Shown here one piece after another: positions 45,900-56,574 of a DNA stretch of 64,000 nt. The stretch is from Aurifilum marmelostoma. Lineage: Eukaryota; Ascomycota; Sordariomycetes; Diaporthales; Cryphonectriaceae. The position numbers and the translations under genes are program-made. The DNA lies in assembly GCA_027559495.1 (NCBI GenBank), contig JAMXSV010000016.1, positions 682,001 to 746,000 on the forward strand. The letters are read 5' to 3'. The first letter of the stretch is position 1; each line of letters opens with the position of its first letter. A model generated the notes under the pieces. That model saw only the letters and a program-made list of their open reading frames with translations, was not told the origin of the DNA and did not search any database.

Positions 45900-46544
45900 T
45901 CAGCTCATATAAGAAGCCGAAGGACCACCAAACCGGTCGGCAGGGTGACTAGACTTCCAAGGATCCTCAGGCGCCCCATAGACGGCCGTCTTCTGCGGCG
46001 GCGCCAGGCCCGTGATGTTGCGCTGGTTGTTGACAAACATGCCGTAGCCGTACTGGCGGCCCGGGTTGGCGGGCGTCTTGAGCGAGATGTCCTCCATCTG
46101 GTCCGCCGCCGCCGCGCCGCCGTCGCCGGGGGAGCCGGCCAGGGGCCCGCGCGGGGCGGCGACGTTCATGGGGCCCGAGATGTTGGAGATGGTGCTGGCG
46201 GCGTCGCTGTTGTAGTCGACGCCCTTGCCGTTGTTGACCTTGACGACGCGGCGGCGGCGGCAGCAGCACTGGCAGAGGCAGATGAGGATGGAGATGAGGA
46301 AGAGGGCGGCGGCGGCCACGGCGACCCAGAGGAGCACCTTTTTCCACTCCGAGAGGTTGTTGTAGATCTCGACGACGGACTCGCTGTGGAGCTTGTTGCG
46401 GTCGTCGTCGTCGTCGCGCGTGCGGAGCGGCGAGACGTTCTCGACGATGAGGCTGCGGGGTTGGTAGATCTTCTGGGGCGTGGAGCGGGCAAAGCTCCTG
46501 GGGAGGAGGGGGAGGGTGATGGTGTCAGAGGGTAGGGTCGGCAT
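45900..46544 (-). CDS. Single-pass membrane protein with Cys/Arg juxtamembrane cluster
   Basis: This single exon encodes 214 aa from the ATG at 46544. It has an N-terminal region of about 65 residues without a signal peptide and one hydrophobic segment (about 69-90, VLLWVAVAAAALFLISILIC). Right after it comes a striking CLCQCCCRRRR cluster. This combination (cysteines just inside the membrane followed by arginines) indicates an inside C-terminus and likely palmitoylation. The C-terminal half is Gly/Ala/Pro-rich and disordered, ending in a Tyr/Ser-containing tail. I recognise no enzymatic domain. It could be a small membrane adaptor or sensor. The upstream frame has no earlier ATG. Confidence 0.72.
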   Translation of the reverse strand: MPTLPSDTITLPLLPRSFARSTPQKIYQPRSLIVENVSPLRTRDDDDDRNKLHSESVVEIYNNLSEWKKVLLWVAVAAAALFLISILICLCQCCCRRRRVVKVNNGKGVDYNSDAASTISNISGPMNVAAPRGPLAGSPGDGGAAAADQMEDISLKTPANPGRQYGYGMFVNNQRNITGLAPPQKTAVYGAPEDPWKSSHPADRFGGPSASYMS

Positions 46545-47552
46545 TTTGTTTCTTTTTTCCCCGTGTTTTCGAGGGGAGTCGTGTGTGTACTTGAAAATAG
46601 TGATCAAGTAAATGGTCGATAGTAAGAAGGCGAATCGAACAGATGCACGTCTCTCTCTGGATGCAAGGGACAAGGATGAGGTGACAGAGAGAGGGAGCAC
46701 TGGACAGAAGGAAAAGAGTTGTGTGCATGTGGGTGCATGTGCGGCCTCAACTCTTTTGTATTATTCCATGCCTCACCCGCCCTCGTGCCTCTCGTGGTCC
46801 AAACCAACGACCTGCCCGGGCAATCGGGTCTGAAGCACAACAAGAGACAGAGTGCTCAGCATGTTTGGCACTTGTCGGCCCGGCCATGGTCTTGACGATC
46901 GTTGGCGAGGCCCTTCTCCGACCAGAAAGTCAAGAGACGGGCCATGATCATCATGATCATCATCACCACCACCACCCATGTGATAAGTGAACAGCAGGTA
47001 AGAAAGAACAGAGACGGGGACCGGCGTGGTCAAGAGCCGGGTTGGACTTGACAAACCAAGTCGGTCGGCCGCGGCCGAAACGGGCGGACTGAGATGCGAC
47101 AAGGGAAAAACAGGTCAAATCTGACCGGGGGTTGGGTGGACTGGACCCTTGCTGCCGGGCGGTGAGATGGGCCATGCTGCAGCACACTGTAGAAGGTGGG
47201 CTTCTGGTGGCTAGTCTGCTGAAGCGAGCCCTGCTTACAGTATGAGGGCCTCGTTTCGTCGTAGCGCAGCGAAACATTGGTGAGGCTGGACAGGGCCCGG
47301 TGAGAGGCCACTTCTGGCGACCACGCTTCTTCTTCTCTCTTCGACGCCAGACCTGGTTGAGTAATTGATTACTTACTTACAGTTCAGGCAGTAGGGCCGA
47401 TGAGTTTCCACACACAATGTCGGACATGTGGCTTGGTCTGCCCGCGACTTGCTGAGTGAGATGAGACGCGACAACGAGTAAGTAGGTGGTATTAAATTCG
47501 AGCCCCCACACACAGTCTGTGAGGCGGGTTAATTTTCTCTACAATATTTCTC
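46545..47552. other. Intergenic region
   Basis: One kilobase upstream of the single-pass membrane protein and downstream of the second sugar transporter. A CAT/CAC-rich tract lies at 46950-46978. No gene is supported. Confidence 0.45.
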
Positions 47553-49379
47553 TCAAGGCGCAGGACCGTCCTCGACCGTGTCCACATGTTTGATGCTCTG
47601 CATGACATCGTCTCTCGAGGCGCCCTTGGTGAACTGCTGATGCGCGATTGTTTCCAGCGACAGACCCTTGGTTTCCTTGAGGAAGAAGAATGCAAGCACT
47701 GCGATGACGGCGTCAAAGACCCCCCACAGGAGGAACGTGCCCCATCCCATGTTCTTGATCATATAAGGCGTCGTGAGAGAGAAGACAAAGTTGAAGAGCC
47801 ACTGCGAGCCTACCCCGATGGCGACACCCGGCTCACGGATCCGGGCAGGGAAGATTCTGTATTTGGTTGCACAGGTCAGCCAGGTGATTGGCGGGGGGGG
47901 GGGGGTTCTAGCTTGAACAGATAAGAGAGAGACATACTCGGACACGTAAGGCCATGGCATCGGTCCCCAGGAGAAATTGTATGCAATCACAAAGAGATAG
48001 ATGAGGGCCACCATGGCGATGCCCGAGCTGGTGATGTTCCCCTCGGCCGGTGGAGGAATCGCCTTGTCCACAGCGGCTGTGGCGATCTGACAGGCCGCCA
48101 TGAAGGCCGCACCGCCGATCAGGACATTGCGGCGGCCGACGCGCTCGGCCACGAACAGCACAAAGACGCCACAGGCGATGACCTTGACGGCGCCGAAGAT
48201 GGCGGTCAGGAGCAGGTCCCTGTTGCCCGAGCCGACGAGCAGCTTGAAGTACTGCGGGCCAAAGTAGGCAAACGCCGTGGCCCCCGTGGCCTGCTGGGCG
48301 GCAAAGATGGCAAAGGCCGCAGCCACCCTCTTGAAGTTGTCGCGCCGCAGCAGCTCTCTCGGGTGGAACCCCTCGCGCTCCCTGGCCTCGGCCTCAACCC
48401 CGATCCGGATCTCCTCCATCTCGTCGAGTACGGCCTGCGAAGAGGTGTCGGCGCGGATCCACTGCAGGCTCTCGAGGGCCTCCTCGTGGCGGCCCTTGCG
48501 GGTCAGCCACCTGGTGCTCTCCTTGAGGGTCAGCATGCCGAGCCCGAGCAGCGCTCCCGGAACCAGCTGCAGGCCGATGGGGATCTGCCACTGGCGCGAG
48601 GCGTCGCTGCCGAGGGCGACGGCGTAGTCGACCCAGTACGATACGAAGATGCCAAAGGTGTAGAACCACTGGAAGAAGCTGCCGATCCTGCCCCTGAGCT
48701 CGGTCGGGCTCATCTCGGAGCTGAACATGGGCACGACCACGGTGGCGGTGCCCAGCCCGAGGCCTGCGATGACGCGTGCGACGTAGAAGGCGGCGAGCGA
48801 GTGCGTGTTGATGGTCTGGATCAGGGCACCGATGCAGAAGACGAGGCTGGAGATCATCAGGGCCTTCTTCCTGCCCAGCTTGTCGGTGAGCGGCCACGCC
48901 AGAAAGCAGGCGACAAAGGCACCCAGCTGCTGCAGGCCCACGGCCAGCGAGTCGACGCGGGTGGCCTCGGCCGAGGTGTAGCCATAGTCACGCTCAAAGG
49001 ACTTGAGGGTGAGCACGCCGCCCACAATGCCCGAGTCGTAGCCAAACAGGAAGCCGCCGATGCAGACGACGCTCCCGAGCCAGTAGGCGCGGATCTTGCC
49101 GAGGCGTGTGCCCTGCATTGTGCTGGGGGATGCAGCTGCCCGTGAGGAGGATGGTGAGGTGAGCAGCAGTGGTGTGGTCGAGGAGGAAGGGATGATGGCG
49201 CTGCTTGGTCTGACTGAATGTGGAAGGAGAGATTGCGACTCCTCTGCTGGGTCGTGATCGTCGTCGCCGTCGCTGTCGGCGTCGAGCCCAGATGAGGGAT
49301 GTGACCTGAACCGCCTTTGGGGAGGGTGGTGGTGGTGTTGTTGGGGGTGATGAGGCCTGGGGGAGAGATGGTCGTCCAT
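47553..49379 (-). CDS. MFS sugar porter with long disordered N-terminus
   Basis: Two exons, complement(47938..49379) and complement(47553..47856), give 581 aa. The 81-bp intron has donor GTATGT and acceptor TACAG; it is a multiple of three and has no stop, so an unspliced mRNA would still be translated through. The protein is a 12-TM sugar:proton symporter. Landmarks are GGFLFGYDSGIVGGVLTL in TM1, DKLGRKKA in loop 2-3, LKESTRWLTRKGR after TM6, ERVGRRN in loop 8-9 and KETKGLSLETI after TM12. The first 88 residues are His-, Ser-, Pro- and Asp-rich and disordered, longer than in most family members. Substrate (hexose, pentose or related) cannot be decided. It is divergent from the arylsulfatase gene. 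Confidence 0.88.
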   Translation of the reverse strand: MDDHLSPRPHHPQQHHHHPPQRRFRSHPSSGLDADSDGDDDHDPAEESQSLLPHSVRPSSAIIPSSSTTPLLLTSPSSSRAAASPSTMQGTRLGKIRAYWLGSVVCIGGFLFGYDSGIVGGVLTLKSFERDYGYTSAEATRVDSLAVGLQQLGAFVACFLAWPLTDKLGRKKALMISSLVFCIGALIQTINTHSLAAFYVARVIAGLGLGTATVVVPMFSSEMSPTELRGRIGSFFQWFYTFGIFVSYWVDYAVALGSDASRQWQIPIGLQLVPGALLGLGMLTLKESTRWLTRKGRHEEALESLQWIRADTSSQAVLDEMEEIRIGVEAEAREREGFHPRELLRRDNFKRVAAAFAIFAAQQATGATAFAYFGPQYFKLLVGSGNRDLLLTAIFGAVKVIACGVFVLFVAERVGRRNVLIGGAAFMAACQIATAAVDKAIPPPAEGNITSSGIAMVALIYLFVIAYNFSWGPMPWPYVSEYVSLLSVQARTPPPPPITWLTCATKYRIFPARIREPGVAIGVGSQWLFNFVFSLTTPYMIKNMGWGTFLLWGVFDAVIAVLAFFFLKETKGLSLETIAHQQFTKGASRDDVMQSIKHVDTVEDGPAP

Positions 49380-51332
49380 CCTCTCTCTTTCTCTCCTCTC
49401 TTCAACGTAAGCCTTGTTTCCCCAATGTGATTGAGATGATAGGATGGACGAAAAAGTTCAGGTGACCTAATGATGCACAATGGCCTGAGGATCATCAGCT
49501 TCTCCAACTTTTGCAGTATACCTGGTAGTCAGTCTCCTGGGAGGTTGGAGGCTGGCAGCCTGGTTGAGAGGGTGTCCGCCAGAAGGCAGTGGGAATACTC
49601 TGGTATGGTGGGTGCTGGAAGTACATACAGCACACTGTAGTGGATGTAACAGCGCGGGGTTAGTGCACTATGCACACTAGGTAAGTAAGTATCTAGTGGG
49701 CGTGGCCGGGTACAATACAGCACCTGTAAGCCGGTAAGGTCGGTCGGTTAGCAGTATTGTGAGCTGTCACCCCCCACTAGACCACCCGCTGTAGCATCAC
49801 CCCCAGCAACTCTCCCCCCCTCCAAATTGAACCCTAACGGGAAATGCACTGTATCTCCTCTTCCAGAAGAACAATTACCCCAGATGATCAATGCTTGGGA
49901 TGCCCCCTCCATTGCCCAAAACCTGGTAAAGGAATGTCGCATGACATTGGACAAGGGGGTTCTGCAGGCGAGAAACGCAACACAGACGTCGTGATAATCC
50001 CTGGCGATGACAACATCTCGGTCCAGTGAGAGCCGAAGCCATACTTGCCAGAGTGCGCCTTGTCCCACAGCGGGAGCGTAGTAGGTAGGCAGGTGTTGCG
50101 CGTACTATGGTGCTGTACTTTGGTAGATCTGCAGATGATGTGCTGTAAGAGTGGGACCATCTTTGTGTGTCTGTGTTTCTTTTGGGGATCAAGATTCGAC
50201 TCGAAACAGGGCTTGAGCGCGGTCGAGGTTTGGGAATCTTGTGACTGTCGAGTGCGACGGACTGAGCAGGCTGCACGTAGGCTTCATTGCCCGACAGACA
50301 GACAGACAGGCCTCTTCTAGAGTGGAATTTATTTACATCAGACCAAAAAAAGAAAAGAAAAAAAAGATGACACCCAGAGTCAAGACAAGAGAGACAGAAG
50401 AGTGCGTACCACCAGGCCGAGATCCGAACACGTCGTCTCCAAACAAGATCCAGCCCAACAACCGACTTCCTTTTCGAAACGTCTCTCGGGAGGATGTCGG
50501 CAGATGCCTACTTTGGTTCTCTGGCGTTTCATTTATAGCAACGTCCAGGTAAAAGGACTATGTACTTGTATGTAGAGCCATCGGCTGGTTGGCTGGCTGG
50601 CTGACGATCATGATGAGGGGCAACAAGGGGCCACGAGCGCTGGAAGACCGGCAGCTGTGAAGAAGAGAGAGCCGGGGGGGGGGGGTTGCATCCGTTGATA
50701 CTGTACTGTAATTACCTAGTGTGTGTCGACCCCTCAGTGGCTCTCCCGCCAGCCAATCGTCTTACACGAAACACGCACCATCAGCACCACCACCAACGGC
50801 CCCCATCCAACCATCCCCACCCAGTCAGTCTTTCTCATTCCTTTCTTTCTCCCTCTTCTGTTCCCGCCGCAACTGAGCACTGCTTGTCTCTCTTTCTCTT
50901 CTGTGTGTGTGTGTGTGTGTGTTGTGTGTCCCACTGCAGCAGCTGCGAAAAAGAAGAGAGAGCAACACGCAATCCAGGGGCGAGCAGCACGTAACGCTGG
51001 TCTACGGGGTCCGATGGGAGCCCCTCTCTTTCTCTCTCCCCCCCCCCCCACACACACTCTCACATGCATCTCTGACTGACCCCTCCTCATTCTCCTCACA
51101 TCATATGAAACTCTGGCTGTAGTATATATATTGTAGACAAATGACCTGACTTTTTGACTCGTCATCATCTGTTGTGTCATCATATCAGAGCTAGAGGGGG
51201 AAAAAAAAAAGGAGGAAAAAAAAAAAGAAAAAAACCCCCTCTTCTCCTCCTTCTTACCCCCTCTCTTTCTTCCTCTCGACATCCACACAACCCCTCTCTT
51301 CCCATCTTCACACCACCACACCCGTAAAAAAA
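49380..51332. promoter_or_regulatory. Divergent intergenic region
   Basis: This 1.95-kb region lies between the divergent sugar porter and arylsulfatase. It holds a G10 run near 50674-50685, a GT microsatellite (50902-50920) and a pyrimidine/A-rich leader just before the sulfatase ATG. No gene is supported. Confidence 0.5.
50902..50920. repeat. GT microsatellite
   Basis: Dinucleotide repeat in the leader region of the arylsulfatase gene. Confidence 0.75.
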
Positions 51333-53193
51333 ATGGCCACCAACAAGAAACGCCCCAACTTCCTGGTCATCGTCGCCGACGACCTGGGCTTCAGCGACAT
51401 AGCCCCCTTCGGCAGCGAGATCAGCACCCCCAACCTGACCAAGCTCGCCGCCCAGGGCCTCCGCTTCACCGACTTCCACGCCGCCGCCGCCTGCTCCCCG
51501 TCCCGCGCCATGATCATGACGGGCACAGACCACCACATCGCCGGCCTGGGCAACCTCATCGAGTGGACCAACATCAGCGGCCAGAACGACCCCAGCGGCG
51601 GCATGTCCACCGCCCCGCAGCGCGGCATGCCCGGCTACGAGGGCTACCTCAACGAGCGCGTCGCCGCCCTGCCCGAGATCCTGCGCGACGCCGGCTACTT
51701 CACCTGCATGGCCGGCAAGTGGCACCTGGGCCTCACCCCGGAGCGCTCCCCCCCACGCCCGCGGCTTCGAGCGCAGCTTCGCCCACCTGCCCGCCTGTAG
51801 CAACCACTTCGCCTACGAGCCCGCGCTCGAGCCCCCCGACCAGATCCCCGGCTTCATGACCATGAGCTTCATCGCCCTGCACAGCGAGGACGGCGAGTAC
51901 GTCAAGAAGCTGCCCGACGGCTGGTACAGCAGTGATGGCTACGGCGACAAGATGGTCGACTACCTGAAGCAGTGGCACTCCGAGGGCGAGGGGGAGGAGG
52001 AGGAGGAGGGGGAGGGTAAGAAGCAGAGGAGACCTTTCTTCGGGTACCTCCCTTTTACCGCGCCCCACTGGCCCCTGCAGGCCCCGCAGGAGTACATCAC
52101 CAAGTACGACGGCATCTACAAGGACGGCCCCGGCCCGCTGCGCATGTGGCGCCTCCAGCAGCTCAAGAAGCTCGGCATGGTGCCCGAGGACGTCGAGCCC
52201 CACCCCGTGGTGGCAGACGAGGTCAAGCCGTGGGGGGCCATGTCGCACGAGGAGAGGGCCAACTCGAGCCGCGCCATGGAGGTCTTCGCCGCCATGGTCG
52301 AGTGCATCGACGCCAACGTCGGCAAGGTCGTCGACTACCTCGAGTCCGTCGGCGAGCTCGACAACACCTTCGTGTGCTTCCTGTCCGACAACGGGGCCGA
52401 GGGCGCCGCCTATGAGGCCTACCCCATGGTCCAGGCCGGCATGATGCAGCACCTCCAGAAGTACTACAACAACCACATCGACAACCTGGGCAACGCCGAC
52501 TCCTTCATCTGGTACGGCCCGCGCTGGGCCCAGGCCGCCACCGCCCCGAGCCGGCTGTACAAGGCCTACACCACCGAGGGCGGCGTGCGCGTGCCCTTCC
52601 TGATGAAGCCCCCCTCGGCCTGGCAGGACAAGATCGAGAAGGGCGGCATCACCCACCAGTTCGGCACCGTCATGGACCTGGCCCCGACCATCCTCGACAT
52701 GGCCGGCGTCAAGCACCCGGCCCCGACCTACCAGGGCCGCGAGGTCGTCCCCATGCGCGGCCGGTCCATGGTGCCCTACCTGAGCGGTGCCGCCGAGACC
52801 ATCCACGAGAAGGACTTCATCAACGGCTGGGAGACGTGCGGCCGTGCTGCCTGTCGCAAGGGCGACTGGAAGATCGTCTTCATCCCCAAGCCCAAGGGGC
52901 CCGAGAAGTGGCAGCTGTACAACCTGGCCAGGGACCCCGGCGAGGTGCACGACCTGGCCGAGCAGGAGCCCGAGAGGATGAAGGAGCTCCTCAAGCTGTG
53001 GGACCAGTACGTGCTCGAGACGGGCGTCATCCCCCTGGCGCCCGAGCTTGGGCACTGGATGGCTGCCATGGAGGAGCAGATGCCCGAGAACGCCTGGATC
53101 GAGTACGAGTACTGGAAAGAGGGCGCAAGAGACGACCCCAAGAAGTTCACCAAGGAGGTTCCTCGCTTTGTGAGGCAGGTCAAGGCGATATAG
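51333..53193 (+). CDS. Arylsulfatase with a single-base frameshift
   Basis: The gene encodes a type I sulfatase of about 619 aa without introns. The first frame runs from 51333 to about 51754 and the rest continues in the next frame to 53193. They meet in a run of seven C (51748-51754), where one extra C explains the shift. Metal ligands ADDLG (15-19) and the catalytic signature CSPSR (54-58, whose Cys would be converted to formylglycine) are intact. The stretch GKWHLG follows. The second part carries FCFLSDNGAEG-like metal-binding sequence (VCFLSDNGAEGAAYEAYP) and a C-terminal sulfatase region. There is no signal peptide, so a cytosolic or non-classically located enzyme that releases sulfate from organic esters is likely. 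An acidic Glu/Gly-rich loop lies near 52000. It converges with the TTC1-like gene, 77 bp away. Confidence 0.88.
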
Positions 53194-53270
53194 ATTAGAT
53201 GAGTAGCAGCAATAAATTGGTGATTAGTCTGATGCTCTTTTTTTTCTTCTTTGCCTTCCCGCTCTTCTGC

Positions 53271-54386
53271 TCATCCCTGCTTAAAGTTCATGCTGTACCC
53301 GCCCGTCTTCGGGTCCTGCTCCATCTTGAAGTTATCCGTACTCAGCCCAAACGGCTTCAGGATGCCGTTGCCCAGCTACTCAGTCGAAAGGATAGACAAA
53401 AAGGTTAATACTGTCCAAGGTTTACAAGAAAGAAGAAGGATCAGGCTAGACTCACCTCCTTGAGCTTCCCCCACATCTCAGCCGTCTCCTGCTCCTGTGC
53501 AGCCTTAACCCGCCGCGGCAGGGACCGCAGCTGTGCAGCAACAATCTTCCTGTCGCCGGCGCTGATGTTGTCCATCTTGGAGAGCTGCTTGTAGTCCTCC
53601 TCCGCGCCCGCCAGGTTCGACCACCCACCAGCCTCGCTACGAGCTCGGGCGCGGCGCATCAGGGCCTTGTAGCGGATCCGCCTCGAGTCTTCCCTGCGCT
53701 TGAGGCGGGAGATGGTCGCCGGATCATTTTCCACTTCATCTTTCACGGGCGCAGGCGCCGAGTTGGCAGCACCAGACGACACAATCTCCTCCTCAATGTC
53801 TTCCTCTTCTTCTTCTTCTTGCGTTTCTGCCTTCTTCTGGTTGGCTTCTTCTTCTTCTTCCTCCTCGGCCAGCTGCCTGTCAACCTTGTCCAGCTTCTCG
53901 AGGGCCTTGGTCGCAGACCCGATGGCGTCCTTCCACTCCTCCAGCTTCAGGTGGCAGGCCGAGATGTTGGACTGCAGCACGGCAACTTCGTAGTCGAGGT
54001 AGTTGGGGCAGACTGATGTCGCGTCCGAGTACCGGGCTAGTGCCTCCGTGTACGAGCCTGCGTTGAAGAGGGCGTTTGCTTCGGTCTTGTGGGCCTGGGA
54101 CTCGGTGAGGAGTTCCTGTTATGGGTCGCGTGCGTGCGGCACAGGTCGTGAGTAACAAGTACATCGGGTTGGTCGACATTCAGGTCGTTCTGAAGAAGAG
54201 GAGAGCGCCGTGTGGGCCATGTCTCACCTTTTCCTCTTCTGGTGAGAACCTGACCACCTCGGCCTCATCATCCTGGGGAGTGGCCTTGGGTGGAGACTCG
54301 ACAGGTTGAGAAGAGTCCCCTGCCTCGCCGGAAGTAGGAGGAGGACTACTGCTGCTCTTCGGTGCTGCAACAGCCTTTTCAGACAT
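53271..54386 (-). CDS. TTC1-like tetratricopeptide repeat protein
   Basis: Three exons, complement(54228..54386, 53456..54115, 53271..53375), all in phase 0, give 307 aa. The first exon is a disordered head (Ser/Pro-rich, then acidic). The second has tetratricopeptide hairpins, starting ELLTESQAHKTEANALFNAG and continuing through LQSNISACHLKLEEWKDAI. They are interrupted by a long Glu-rich insertion (about 135-165) and followed by a further TPR. The last exon encodes LGNGILKPFGLSTDNFKM, which is the conserved ending of the eukaryotic TTC1 family. TPR domains bind chaperone C-termini (HSP70/HSP90) or other partners, so a cochaperone/adaptor role is inferred. It is divergent from the HAD phosphatase gene with 0.38 kb between ATGs. 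Confidence 0.86.
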
Positions 54387-54769
54387 GCTGGTGATGGTAT
54401 ATCGGGGCGTGGGCCGTCTCCCTAGAAGAAGAGCTGGCTTGTTGGTAGTGGAGGAGGGTGGGAGGAGTGGAAAACATGACGATGGGAGATAAATGTTCAC
54501 ATGCGATTGAGGATGACGCTGCCCTGTTACTGGAGTGGGTGCCCCACTGAAGCTCCTGGAAGGTCAGGGGGTCCTCCTCGCTGTAATTAAGCGAGTGCCC
54601 CTCACTACCCCTCCATCAGCAAGCAACATCCATACGCTAGAGACGCTGTGGGCGTCCATCCGAGTATAGCACGCCAACAGACGCGATTGTCAAGAACATC
54701 GTCTGTCACAACCACTCTTTCACACAAAACCAGTCCACTGCTCGCAACAACCCAGCCACGCCAGACAAG
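54387..54769. promoter_or_regulatory. Short divergent promoter
   Basis: This 383-bp spacer lies between the start codons of the TTC1-like gene (minus) and the HAD phosphatase (plus) and must hold both core promoters. No specific factor site was identified. Confidence 0.5.
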
Positions 54770-55873
54770 ATGGCTCCCAGGACGGAGTATGAACCAGCCC
54801 ATCCTCATCCCCTTTGCTCTTGACCAATCTCCCCCTCGAGGGGACGACGACCTTGGCCACCATCACCACCGTAACCAACCATTCTGACTCACCCACACTG
54901 ACTGATACCCCAAAACAGCTTCCCACCCGTACGGGCCTGCCTCTTCGACATGGACGGCCTCCTCCTCGACACCGAAGACATCTACACCGCCTGCATCAAC
55001 ATCGTCCTGCACAAGTACGGCCGCCCCGATCTGCCCTGGACCATCAAGGCCAGGCTGCAGGGCCGCCCCGGCCCCCAGGCCAACGAGCTCTTCCACTCCT
55101 GGGCCAAGCTGCCCATCCCCCACGACGAGTACCTCGCCCAGTACTCGGCCCTGCAGCGCGAGCACTTCCCCAGCGCCAAGGCCCTGCCGGGCGTCGAGAC
55201 CCTGCTCTCGAACCTGGGGCGGACGAGGTGGTGGGACGTCAAGAACAATGACGACGACGACGAGGAGTCTCAGCAGGAGGAGAACAACAACGACAAGAAG
55301 AAGAAGAAGAGGGTACACATTGCCCTGGCCACAAGCAGCAACAGCGCCAACTTTGCCCTCAAGACCGCCCACCTCGGCGACCTCTTCTCCGTCTTCCAGA
55401 GCCCCCACCGCGTGCTGGGCGACGACCCGCGCATCCAGCCCGGCCGCGGCAAGCCCCTCCCCGACATCTACCTCCTCGCCCTGGCCACCGTCAACGCCAC
55501 CCTGCCCGCAGGCGAGCCGCCCATCACACCCGAGGAGTGTCTTGTCTTTGAGGACAGCGTGCCGGGCGTCGAGGCCGGGCGGAGGGCCGGCATGCGCGTC
55601 ATCTGGTGCCCGCACCCCAAGCTCAAGGAGCTCTACGACGGGCGCGAGGCGGAGGTGCTGGCCGGCAGGACGGGCGAGGCTGGGGAGGGTGTGGACGAGC
55701 ACCAGCTTGGCGAGGTCGGGGACGGGTGGGCAGAGTACCTGCCGTCTCTTGAGAACTTCCCTTACGAGAGGTATGGGATCGTGGTCCCGCCCACAGAGGT
55801 CGATAGGGACGAGAGTATGAAGATCAGCGCCAGTACGGAAGGCGTGGGGGTGCAGGAAGGTCCAAGGGCGTAG
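54770..55873 (+). CDS. HAD-superfamily phosphatase (HDHD1/GS1-like)
   Basis: Two exons, 54770-54786 and 54919-55873, give 323 aa. The first coding exon is only 17 nt (five codons and two bases), joined by a GTATGA donor and an AACAG acceptor that restore the frame. HAD motifs are in order: motif I CLFDMDGLLLDTED with nucleophile Asp16 and acid/base Asp18, motif II ALATSSNS (about 140), motif III Lys in GKPLPD (about 183) and motif IV VFEDSVPGVEAG (about 215). A small helical cap follows motif I, as in subfamily I enzymes such as HDHD1/pseudouridine-5'-phosphatase. Substrate is not determined by sequence. A low-complexity Asn/Asp/Glu/Lys insertion (about 112-135) sits between cap and core. Confidence 0.88.
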
Positions 55874-55900
55874 TCGAGTGTGGCATCAAAACAGGTAAAA

Positions 55901-55901
<1 letters not shown>

Positions 55902-55934
<33 letters not shown>
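55902..55934. repeat. GA microsatellite
   Basis: Dinucleotide repeat about 30 bp downstream of the HAD phosphatase stop codon. Confidence 0.8.
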
Positions 55935-55937
<3 letters not shown>

Positions 55938-56329
55938 CAGCATATAGACGGATAGAGAAGAGAACCAGAGACTGTAGATGCGTGCAATGTAGACACGAAG
56001 TCAGAGTGAGCACGAGTCAATGCGACCAAGTTTTAGTCACAGCCCAGAAGAGCATCAAGCGGTAAAGATAGTTCTGTCAACACTGACTGTAAAGTATAGA
56101 AGAGGCGCAGCGCATGCTGATGATTACGTGCACCATAGTATGTAGTATAAAGTTCTCGTTAGGCCTGGGTCGTAAACAGCCTTTTCAATGTGTTCCTAAC
56201 CCCTCATGCGAATGGGTATCATAAGGTCCGTTTAAAATAAATATAAAAAGAAAACAGAAAAAAGCCCACTTGTGAAAACCGTAATGCTTGCTCATAAATA
56301 TGAACAGGAAAATAAAAACCGTGCATCTG

Positions 56330-56351
56330 CCCCCCCCCCCCCCCCCCCCCC
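56330..56351. repeat. Poly-C run (C22)
   Basis: The longest C run in the window, between convergent genes and followed by A-rich sequence. Confidence 0.8.
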
Positions 56352-56574
56352 ACAAAAAAAACACCCCCGCGGGACCGTATGTGATCCTTTTCTCATTAAC
56401 ATTTTTTACTCAGAAAGATGCTCCCTGTGACTGTCGGCATCATGACCCAGAAAAGACAGAAAAAAGTGCCATTCCGCATTCCATGAACCAGCGGCCTGCT
56501 TGTGCTCGTTTGATGCATTCCTCGTCGCAGCGTCCATATCCACTGTAATTTCCTTTTCCTCATCTTGGTCCGTC

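Larger units (their letters stand above)
55874..56574. other. Intergenic, convergent 3' regions
   Basis: Seven hundred bases between convergent genes. It includes a GA microsatellite (55902-55934) and a C22 run (56330-56351) followed by A-rich sequence. No gene is seen. Confidence 0.5.

Noticed and set aside
51733..53055. A 440-codon open frame on the minus strand opposite the arylsulfatase
   Set aside because: It is a shadow of GC3-rich coding sequence on the plus strand; the translation is Val/Leu/Gly/His-rich and has no domain, while the plus strand shows clear sulfatase motifs.
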